The translations under genes were made by a program, and so were the position numbers. A DNA stretch of 5,689 bases from positions 1 through 5,689 of the forward strand of contig JAKEGI010000281.1 in NCBI GenBank assembly GCA_022615595.1, in the 5' to 3' direction. The stretch comes from Bacteroidales bacterium. Its GTDB lineage: Bacteria > Bacteroidota > Bacteroidia > Bacteroidales > VadinHA17. Under the pieces are notes generated by a model. It ran no database searches. It was not told the origin of the DNA and saw nothing but the letters and a program-made list of their open reading frames with translations. This document shows positions 1 through 5,126 of this stretch, piece by piece. How positions within the stretch are numbered: the stretch's first letter is position 1; each line of letters starts with the position of its first letter.

Positions 1-251
1 ATATCACGGTTCCACTCCGGAATTAACATGGTTGAGAAAATCATAAGCGGGATCAGGATCACAAATGTCTGCGACAGATGGATGGCAATAGGATGCATGT
101 CGAGGCTGAGGACAAAGAGCCTGTTGAGCGCCACTCTCTCCCTGTATGGTTCAAATGCTTTTGCCGGCATGCCGCATGCCGGGCATACATCTTTCAGCTT
201 GCCGGCTTCCATTACATAGCCGCAGGGCTTACAACGCACAAGTTCTTTCAT
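1..251 (-). CDS. Rubredoxin-like CxxC/CxxC protein with membrane segment (3' end beyond window)
   Basis: This reading frame runs leftward from an ATG whose complement is at 249-251 and stays open for 83 codons to the window edge, so the C-terminus is missing. The N-terminus carries two cysteine knuckles, C7-x2-C10 (CKPCGY) and C23-x2-C26 (CPACGM). This arrangement is typical of rubredoxin-like domains that bind one iron or zinc and are often fused to other modules. A hydrophobic stretch at about residues 55-77 follows, preceded by MHPIAIH; histidine-proline openings of this type occur in small membrane proteins of the DUF2231 kind. I infer a membrane-attached protein with a cytoplasmic metal knuckle, possibly in electron transfer or metal sensing. 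The exact family is not recognised. It is transcribed away from the pxp operon across a shared intergenic region, so it is not part of that operon. Confidence 0.72.
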   Translation of the reverse strand, partial: MKELVRCKPCGYVMEAGKLKDVCPACGMPAKAFEPYRERVALNRLFVLSLDMHPIAIHLSQTFVILIPLMIFSTMLIPEWNRD

Positions 252-282
252 GGTTATATTATTGGTTAGTTATTCCGAACCT

Positions 283-314
283 CAAATTAAATCTATTCCC
301 TGCTCTTTTCCAAG
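283..314 (-). promoter_or_regulatory. Candidate Bacteroidetes-type promoter for the leftward rubredoxin-like gene
   Basis: On the minus strand, a CTTG (complement of 311-314) lies 20 bp upstream of TTAATTTG (complement of 283-290). The Bacteroidetes housekeeping consensus is TTTG, about 19-21 bp, then TAnnTTTG. Each box has one mismatch and the spacing fits. Transcription would start near 277, giving a leader of about 25 nt before the ATG at 251. This rests on pattern matching only. Confidence 0.33.
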
Positions 315-346
315 ATCATTGATCAGACAATCATAAATCTTTATTG

Positions 347-409
347 CCCCTTACCCTGAGCCCTGTGCTCTGTGCTCTGAGCTCTATGCCCCCTGCTCCT
401 TGCACACTA
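347..409. repeat. Degenerate 7-bp tandem array upstream of the operon
   Basis: About nine consecutive 7-bp units can be laid end to end, for example CCCTGAG (354-360), CCCTGTG (361-367), CTCTGTG (368-374), CTCTGAG (375-381), CTCTATG (382-388), CCCCCTG (389-395) and CTCCTTG (396-402). The loose consensus is C-Y-C-T-G-W-G on the plus strand. It fills the middle of the divergent intergenic region and reaches to within 40 bp of the transporter start codon. There are no spacers, so it is a microsatellite-like array and not a CRISPR. It shares its period and pyrimidine-rich strand with the arrays at 4862-5021. Confidence 0.75.
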
Positions 410-430
410 ATCCCTTTTTACATATATTTA
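399..430 (+). promoter_or_regulatory. Candidate promoter of the transporter-pxpABC operon
   Basis: CTTG (399-402) is followed after 20 bp by TATATTTA (423-430). This matches the Bacteroidetes TTTG / TAnnTTTG pattern with one mismatch per box. The predicted start would be near 437, a short leader before the ATG at 449. The -33 box lies in the last full unit of the 7-bp array, so changes in the array could alter the promoter. This is a pattern match without experimental support. Confidence 0.33.
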
Positions 431-448
431 TCCCTCAACAGCGACACT

Positions 449-1678
449 ATGCAGAACCCCCGCAAGCCTTCACTCTTCCGTCTTGGTCCCGGCGCTCTCG
501 TCACAGCCGCCTTCATCGGCCCGGGAACCGTCACCACCTGCTCACTCGCCGGAGCACAGTTCGGATATGCACTGCTGTGGGGACTGACATTTTCAGTCAT
601 GGCAACAATTATCCTCCAGGAGATGTCGGCACGACTCGGCATAATAACACGTTACGGGCTGGGCGAGGCACTGCGCGCACATTTCAGCACACCGGCAGCA
701 AGGATCGTCACCATAATACTCGTTGTCTCTGCCATCACCATCGGCAACGCCGCCTTCCAGACAGGCAACATACTCGGAGCATCAATCGGAATGCACTCAC
801 TCATCACTGCAGATGCCCTCTCTTTGCGGTTCTGGGTCGCCCTCACCGCAGCCACTGCCTTCCTTCTCCTGCTTGCCGGCAGCTATAAGCTGATTGAGAG
901 GGTGCTGGTCTCCCTGGTGATACTGATGAGCATCACCTTTCTTACTACTGCAATCATCATCTCTCCCCACCTCCCTGAGATACTGAAGGGTATGTTCGTT
1001 CCTTCCCTTCCTTCTGGGTCAATTCTTACCCTTGTCGGACTGATAGGCACCACGGTCGTGCCCTATAACCTTTTCCTCCACGCCTCAGCAGTGCAGGAGC
1101 GATGGAAGGATGCCTCAGGCCTGGGAGAGGCACGCACCGATATTTCGGTCTCGGTGATACTGGGCGGGCTCATCTCCATGGCTATCGTGGTGACATCCGC
1201 AGTGGCATTCTTCGGAACAGGGAATAGCGTAACCGATGCTTCGGGCTTTGCTGTGCAACTCGAACCGCTTCTGGGACGATGGGCAAGGCTTGTCATCAGC
1301 ATAGGCCTCTTCGCCGCGGGGATATCATCATCCATTACCGCACCCCTGGCAGCAGCATATGCCACCGCCGGAATCTTCGGATGGAAGCGGGACCTGGCAT
1401 CATGGCGCTTCCGCATGATATGGATGTTCATCCTGCTCGCCGGCACCCTTTTCTCAATGCTGGGCTTCAGACCCCTCGAGGCAATACTCTTTGCCCAGGC
1501 TGCAAATGGTATACTGCTCCCTGTAATCGCAATATACCTCCTCAGTGTTATGAACAGCAGAAAGATCATGGGCGGTAAGGTAAACTCCCGAATCTCAAAT
1601 GTTGCAGGCATCATTGTCGTCCTGATCGCACTGGGGCTGGGTATTAGAAGCATACTCCACGTAATCGGTATAATTTGA
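449..1678 (+). CDS. NRAMP-family membrane transporter lacking the canonical metal-binding residues
   Basis: The protein has 409 residues and is mostly hydrophobic, with about eleven membrane helices, which is normal for NRAMP/SLC11 (LeuT fold). Helix 1 begins GPGALV (13-18) and has GPGT at 24-27 where classical NRAMP proteins have DPGN. Helix 6 has T201-T-V-V204-P-Y206-N where they have A-T-V-M-P-H-N. All four metal ligands (Asp, Asn, Ala carbonyl position, Met) are therefore altered. QEMSARLG at 57-64 and VPYNLFLH at 204-211 keep the family framework. The start at 449 is preferred over an in-frame ATG at 344, because the extra 35 codons would be translated from the 7-bp array and add nothing conserved. 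It is followed by pxpA after 6 nt, and from memory an NRAMP-like gene (ycsG) also lies beside the Bacillus subtilis pxp homologues. A role in uptake of 5-oxoproline is inferred; metal or magnesium transport remains possible. Confidence 0.88.
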   Translation: MQNPRKPSLFRLGPGALVTAAFIGPGTVTTCSLAGAQFGYALLWGLTFSVMATIILQEMSARLGIITRYGLGEALRAHFSTPAARIVTIILVVSAITIGNAAFQTGNILGASIGMHSLITADALSLRFWVALTAATAFLLLLAGSYKLIERVLVSLVILMSITFLTTAIIISPHLPEILKGMFVPSLPSGSILTLVGLIGTTVVPYNLFLHASAVQERWKDASGLGEARTDISVSVILGGLISMAIVVTSAVAFFGTGNSVTDASGFAVQLEPLLGRWARLVISIGLFAAGISSSITAPLAAAYATAGIFGWKRDLASWRFRMIWMFILLAGTLFSMLGFRPLEAILFAQAANGILLPVIAIYLLSVMNSRKIMGGKVNSRISNVAGIIVVLIALGLGIRSILHVIGII

Positions 1679-1684
1679 AACAAA

Positions 1685-2446
1685 ATGGCATTCTTCATCG
1701 ACATAAACTGTGACCTGGGTGAAGGCGGAACACTGACCGGCAGCGATGAGTCAGTGATGCCTTTCATTACCTCGGCAAACATCGCATGCGGATTCCATGC
1801 GGGTGATCCGGTGACAATAGAAAAGACAATAAGATCGGCAATGAAGCATAATGTTGCCGTCGGAGCTCACCCCGGATACCCCGACCGCGAAGGATTCGGG
1901 CGGAGGAAGATGGCCATGAGCAGTGATGAGATACGGTCACTTATATTGTACCAGGCAGCTGCCGTCAAAGGAATGGCGGAAGCCGCCGGTACACGCATGA
2001 TACATGTGAAGCCTCACGGAGCACTTTATAATACGGCGGCAACTGACTACGATCTGTCAATGATAATATCACGGGCAGTGAAGGAACTCGACAGCTCACT
2101 GGTGCTCATCGGACTATCGGGATCGCAGATGGCAAGGGCTGCCAGGGAGACCGGTTTAGCCTTCGCTGCCGAGGTCTTTGCCGACCGGAGTTATAACGAT
2201 GACGGTACACTTGTCTCAAGAGAGATGCCGGGAGCGGTTCTGCATGATACCGGACTTATGATCAGGAGAGTAATAAGGATGATTACTGAAAGGACCGTGG
2301 AGACACTCTCGGGTAAAACAATCGCAATTGAGGCTGACACTGTATGCATCCATGGTGATAATGAGTCAGCTCCGGAGTTCGTGATGAGACTCGCCGAAGC
2401 TCTGAAGGCTGAGGGAATAATACTTAGGTCTCCTGTAAAAGGATAA
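1685..2446 (+). CDS. pxpA: 5-oxoprolinase subunit PxpA (LamB/YcsF family)
   Basis: PxpA acts with PxpB and PxpC in the cytoplasm as the prokaryotic ATP-dependent 5-oxoprolinase, which hydrolyses 5-oxoproline to glutamate. The 253 residues match the usual family length of about 250. Family signatures are present in order: DINCDLGEG (6-14), ANIACGFHAGDP (31-42), VGAHPGYPD (59-67) with GFGRR (70-74), VKPHGALYN (108-116), EVFADRSY in the middle, and CIHGDN (221-226). The conserved histidines and acids in these motifs form the polar active-site surface of this TIM-barrel-like fold. The gene starts 6 nt after the transporter stop and ends 4 nt before pxpB. Nothing is truncated and no key motif is missing. 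Confidence 0.97.
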   Translation: MAFFIDINCDLGEGGTLTGSDESVMPFITSANIACGFHAGDPVTIEKTIRSAMKHNVAVGAHPGYPDREGFGRRKMAMSSDEIRSLILYQAAAVKGMAEAAGTRMIHVKPHGALYNTAATDYDLSMIISRAVKELDSSLVLIGLSGSQMARAARETGLAFAAEVFADRSYNDDGTLVSREMPGAVLHDTGLMIRRVIRMITERTVETLSGKTIAIEADTVCIHGDNESAPEFVMRLAEALKAEGIILRSPVKG

Positions 2447-2450
2447 TCTG

Positions 2451-3170
2451 ATGATAAGGTACATACCCTCCGGCGATTCGGCCTTTATTGTCAAAGCAGG
2501 TGATGTCATCTCCGGGGAAGTTCACATTACCATCCGCAAACTGCTGCGTAAGCTTGACGAGGCGAAAATCACCGGTGTCACTGACATCATCCCTTCATAC
2601 AATGAGATACTGGTATGCTACGACCCTATGGTGGCAGGCTACAGGCAGATACTTGATGATCTCCGTATGTGCGAAGCAGATCTTGAGAGTGTTAAGCTGC
2701 CACTCTCATCCACAGTACATATCCCTGTATTCTACGGAGGCGAATATGGCCCTGATCTTCAATATGTTGCGGACCTTAACTCGATCTCTCCGGAAGTGGT
2801 TATAGATATCCATTGCTCTCCGGTATACCTGGTCTATATGCTCGGATTCACCCCTGGATTCTGCTATCTCGGGGGGATGGACCCCCGTATAGCCACACCG
2901 CGGAGAGAGACACCACGCATGAAGATACCGGCCGGAGCCGTGGGCATAGCCGGCCAGCAGACAGGTATATACCCTATAGAAAGTCCGGGCGGATGGCAGA
3001 TTATAGGAAGAACCCCACTGAGACTCTTTGACCCGCAACAGGAATCACCGTTCCTCTTGAGTGCAGGTGACTGCGTAAAATTCTTCTCAGTGACAGAGGA
3101 TGAGTTTAGCAGAATCCTCAGCGAAGTCAGCAACGGCGATTACATTGTCAGACGAACAGAGAACAGCTGA
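2451..3170 (+). CDS. pxpB: 5-oxoprolinase subunit PxpB (KipI / AHS1 family)
   Basis: This is the 239-residue subunit homologous to B. subtilis KipI and to the AHS1 domain of urea carboxylase/allophanate systems. It starts with the typical GDSAFIV (8-14). The strongly conserved second half has GFTPGFCYLGG (132-142), DPRIATPRRETPR (144-156), IPAGAVGIAGQQTG (159-172) and SPGGWQIIGRTP (178-189). These glycine/proline-rich blocks are diagnostic of the family. AAAAGGA at 2437-2443, about 7 nt before the ATG and inside the end of pxpA, is a good Shine-Dalgarno match. The stop codon shares one base with the pxpC start (TGATG), which suggests coupled translation. PxpB binds PxpC to form the catalytic complex with PxpA. 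KipI in Bacillus was first described as a histidine-kinase inhibitor, but with pxpA and pxpC adjacent the enzymatic role is far more likely. Confidence 0.97.
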   Translation: MIRYIPSGDSAFIVKAGDVISGEVHITIRKLLRKLDEAKITGVTDIIPSYNEILVCYDPMVAGYRQILDDLRMCEADLESVKLPLSSTVHIPVFYGGEYGPDLQYVADLNSISPEVVIDIHCSPVYLVYMLGFTPGFCYLGGMDPRIATPRRETPRMKIPAGAVGIAGQQTGIYPIESPGGWQIIGRTPLRLFDPQQESPFLLSAGDCVKFFSVTEDEFSRILSEVSNGDYIVRRTENS

Positions 3171-4099
3171 TGAACTCATCAATAGTTATTCAGTCAGCAG
3201 GATTGTTCACCACGGTCCAGGATGCGGGGAGGCAGGGCTACCAGCGGTTTGGCATGCCCGTTGCCGGGGCTATGGACATCTTCTCGCTGGAACTCGCCAA
3301 CACTCTTGTAGGTAATCACCCGGGCGATGCATGCCTCGAGGCGACGATTGCGGGGCCGCAAATAGAGTTTACAGACGAGAGAGCCATGGCTGTCACAGGT
3401 GCTGACATGGGGCCCTGCATCAACGGCAGGAGTGTATTTATCAACACCACACTCATGGTGAAGAAGGGTGACATACTCGCATTCACCGGACTGGCGTCAG
3501 GATGCAGGTCATACATAGCCTTCTCCGGAGGTATTGATGTGCCTGTGGTCATGGGAAGCCGATCAACATACCTCAGGGCCGCTGTGGGCGGCTTTGAAGG
3601 AAGAGCTCTGAGAAATGGTGACAGGCTGCCTCTTGGGAAAACCCCGCCAGGAGTAAAAGTCAATAAAATACCTCCGGGGGCCGTTCCTGTATATAAATCC
3701 TCCCAAACCATTCGCATCATATCCGGACCGGAAGCAAACAGGTTTGAGATGGAGGGATTGCGAAACTTCCTGACGGCCGAATACTCTGTGACCGACAGGA
3801 GCGACCGCATGGGATACCGGCTTGACGGAGAACAGATCGTGCATAACCCCGGCGGCGCAGATATTATATCGGCAGGCATTTCTGCCGGGACAGTCCAGGT
3901 GCCGGGCGACGGAAAACCTATAATATTAATGGCTGACAGGCAGACAACCGGAGGATATGCCCGTATCGCAAACGTCATCACCGCTGACCTCACCCTCGTG
4001 GCACAGATGAAACCCGGTGACACCTTGCGATTCAGGGAGGTGACACTGGACACTGCCCAAAATCTTCTGCATCTGCAGCGTTCAGCGTTCAGAATGTAG
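3170..4099 (+). CDS. pxpC: 5-oxoprolinase subunit PxpC (KipA / AHS2, biotin-dependent carboxylase-like)
   Basis: The 309-residue subunit is homologous to KipA and to the AHS2 domain of urea carboxylase. Characteristic blocks are TTVQDAGRQGYQRFG (14-28) with PVAGAMD (30-36), DRSDRMGYRL (209-218), and SAGISAGTVQVPGDGKP (234-250) running into ADRQTTGGY (255-263). It completes the PxpABC enzyme. The ATG overlaps the pxpB stop by one base and has no clear Shine-Dalgarno sequence, consistent with translational coupling. The last residues after the conserved core are encoded by a small direct duplication of CAGCGTT (4076-4089), so the extreme C-terminus may be a recent addition or drift. Otherwise the gene is intact and normal in length. 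Confidence 0.97.
   Translation: MNSSIVIQSAGLFTTVQDAGRQGYQRFGMPVAGAMDIFSLELANTLVGNHPGDACLEATIAGPQIEFTDERAMAVTGADMGPCINGRSVFINTTLMVKKGDILAFTGLASGCRSYIAFSGGIDVPVVMGSRSTYLRAAVGGFEGRALRNGDRLPLGKTPPGVKVNKIPPGAVPVYKSSQTIRIISGPEANRFEMEGLRNFLTAEYSVTDRSDRMGYRLDGEQIVHNPGGADIISAGISAGTVQVPGDGKPIILMADRQTTGGYARIANVITADLTLVAQMKPGDTLRFREVTLDTAQNLLHLQRSAFRM
4076..4089. repeat. Two direct copies of CAGCGTT at the 3' end of pxpC
   Basis: CAGCGTT occurs at 4076-4082 and again at 4083-4089, with CAGA following. It lies within the final codons of pxpC, outside the conserved domain. The unit is again 7 bp, like the intergenic arrays, but the sequence is different and two copies could be chance. Confidence 0.5.
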
Positions 4100-4153
4100 G
4101 ATTATACTTTTTGTCCCGGCTGCCCGTTATAATTGCACCTCTGCAACTTCCTG

Positions 4154-4860
4154 ATGAAGAAGACTATCAACATAATCATCAAGGTCGCACTGACAGCCGC
4201 ACTGCTGCCGTTGTTATACCTCAGTGCCATATTCCTCGGCCTCTTCGGACACCTCCAGTCAAGAGACGACCTGAGGGCATTCAGGAACGCTGAGGCATCA
4301 CTTGTCCTTTCTTCAGAGGGCGAACTGATCGGAAAATACTTCATGCAGGACAGATCAGGAGATGGCGCTCGGAGCGTTCCGCCCTGCTCATTAATGCCAT
4401 CCTGCAGAAAGCTGCAGGTGAAGGTACAGGTGCATCTGTGAGAAGCATCTACGGTGTCACCTCACCTCTTGCAGCAAAGACTGGCACCTCACAGAGCTAT
4501 GCCGATGCATGGTTTGCAGCCTACAACCCCCGCCTGACATTAGTGGCGAGGGTCGGAGCGTCACTGCAGACCCTGCATTTCAACAGCGGCGCCAACGGAT
4601 CCGGATCTGCCCTCGCACTGCCGCTCGTCGCTCTCACACTCCGGCAGGTGCAGGCTGACCCTGCCCTGAACAACAAGTATATTGTACCCTTCCCACCTCT
4701 TCCTCCTGAGCTCGAAGGTGCACTCGACTGCCCTGACTTCAAGGATAAATCAGTGCTTCAGAGAATCTTTGACATCTTCCGCAAGGCAGAGTCACAGAAC
4801 GCACAGCAGCAGCCTGACACCCTTAGAAAACCCTTCTTCCGCAGAATCTTCAGGAAATAG
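4154..4860 (+). pseudogene. Class A penicillin-binding protein remnant (internal deletion plus frameshift)
   Basis: Two out-of-phase pieces of a peptidoglycan glycosyltransferase/transpeptidase lie side by side. The first begins at ATG 4154 (MKKTIN), has a membrane anchor at about residues 5-30 and continues through GELIGKYFMQDR, the usual juxtamembrane segment of Bacteroidetes PBP1-like proteins. Beyond about 4355 it loses resemblance and stops at 4441. The second piece is in another frame, recognisable from about 4372 (RSALLINAILQK) and reading through GVTSPLAAKTGTS, with the transpeptidase KTG motif at 4477-4491, then DAWFAAYNP and a C-terminal tail ending at 4860. The glycosyltransferase domain and the SxxK and SxN motifs, some 500-600 residues in an intact family member, are missing between the pieces. 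The product cannot be an active enzyme. Real gene decay and an assembly collapse are both possible; there is no sign of an insertion sequence at the junction. Confidence 0.82.
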
Positions 4861-4861
4861 G

Positions 4862-4898
4862 TCTTGCAGTCCTGCGGTCCTGCGGTCTTGCGGTCCTG
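4862..4898. repeat. 8-bp tandem array, unit TCCTGCGG
   Basis: Four full units lie end to end: TCTTGCAG (4862-4869), TCCTGCGG (4870-4877), TCCTGCGG (4878-4885) and TCTTGCGG (4886-4893), then a partial TCCTG. It begins directly after the stop of the penicillin-binding protein remnant and passes without a break into the 7-bp array. Confidence 0.85.
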
Positions 4899-4982
4899 TC
4901 TTCCGTCTTCCGTCTCCCGTCTCCCGTCTTCCGTCTTCCGTCTTCCGTCTTCGGTCTTCCGTCTTCGGTCTTCGGTCTTCGG
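4899..4982. repeat. 7-bp tandem array, 12 units of TCTTCCG / TCTCCCG / TCTTCGG
   Basis: Exactly twelve units fill 84 bp with no interruption. Units 1, 2, 5, 6, 7 and 9 are TCTTCCG, units 3 and 4 are TCTCCCG, and units 8, 10, 11 and 12 are TCTTCGG. Variants sit in blocks (3-4 and 10-12), as expected from local duplication after a point change. The plus strand is almost purely pyrimidine apart from the G positions. No reading frame here resembles a protein. Confidence 0.93.
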
Positions 4983-4986
4983 TCTG

Positions 4987-5021
4987 TACCCTGTACCTTG
5001 AACCCTGAACCTTGAACCTTG
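4987..5021. repeat. 7-bp tandem array, five units of WACCYTG
   Basis: Five units follow the previous array after a 4-bp remainder: TACCCTG (4987-4993), TACCTTG (4994-5000), AACCCTG (5001-5007), AACCTTG (5008-5014) and AACCTTG (5015-5021). The CCCTG core is shared with the array at 347-409. Confidence 0.9.
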
Positions 5022-5062
5022 AATATATACTTTTCTATATCAATTAGTTACAAATAGCCTCT

Positions 5063-5070
5063 TAACTTTG
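5063..5070 (+). promoter_or_regulatory. Candidate -7 box for the secreted-protein gene
   Basis: TAACTTTG fits the Bacteroidetes -7 consensus TAnnTTTG exactly. No convincing TTTG lies about 20 bp upstream; the best nearby candidate is TTAG at 5044-5047, which is too close at 15 bp. The local sequence from 5022 is A+T-rich. A start near 5077 would give a leader of about 50 nt that contains the hairpin at 5095-5112. Confidence 0.35.
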
Positions 5071-5094
5071 GCATACGATTTGATTTACCCTCTG

Positions 5095-5112
5095 TGAAGA
5101 AATGGTTCTTCA
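5095..5112 (+). other. Perfect 7-bp inverted repeat in the leader of the secreted-protein gene
   Basis: TGAAGAA (5095-5101) and TTCTTCA (5106-5112) are exact reverse complements around a four-base loop, ATGG. The stem is A+U-rich in RNA and ends 14 nt before the ATG at 5127. It could be a weak leader hairpin or a protein-binding site. No U-tract follows, so it is not a normal terminator. Confidence 0.4.
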
Positions 5113-5126
5113 TAAACTTAAAGGTC

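Noticed and set aside
314..324. GATCATTGATC palindrome as an operator
   Set aside because: Only 5-bp arms, one copy, and no regulator gene in view; it could easily be chance.
344..448. An in-frame upstream ATG that would lengthen the transporter by 35 residues
   Set aside because: The extra codons are made from the degenerate 7-bp array and would place a Pro/Leu/Ser-rich tail before a normal NRAMP N-terminus; the candidate promoter also lies inside this segment.
1063..1782. A 239-codon open frame on the minus strand
   Set aside because: It lies antisense to the transporter and pxpA, has no recognisable domain, and is explained by the codon bias of the real genes on the plus strand.
3316..4053. 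A 245-codon open frame on the minus strand
   Set aside because: It is antisense to pxpC, whose family motifs are unambiguous; the product is low in recognisable features.
4110..4135. Promoter TTTG (4110-4113) with TATAATTG (4128-4135) before the penicillin-binding protein remnant
   Set aside because: The spacing is only 14 bp against the expected 19-21, and the -7 box has a mismatch; too weak to list.
4100..4153. Terminator after pxpC
   Set aside because: A short T-run is present at 4108-4112 but no stable stem precedes it.
4438..4860. A stand-alone gene starting at GTG 4438
   Set aside because: The same frame already shows transpeptidase-like sequence upstream of the GTG (from about 4372), and the piece lacks the catalytic serine; it is the 3' part of the broken penicillin-binding protein gene.
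4682..5008. A 108-codon plus-strand open frame running through the tandem arrays
   Set aside because: Its second half is translated repeat, and its first half overlaps the penicillin-binding protein tail in another frame.
4862..5021. CRISPR array
   Set aside because: Units are 7-8 bp and contiguous, with no spacers and no cas genes nearby.
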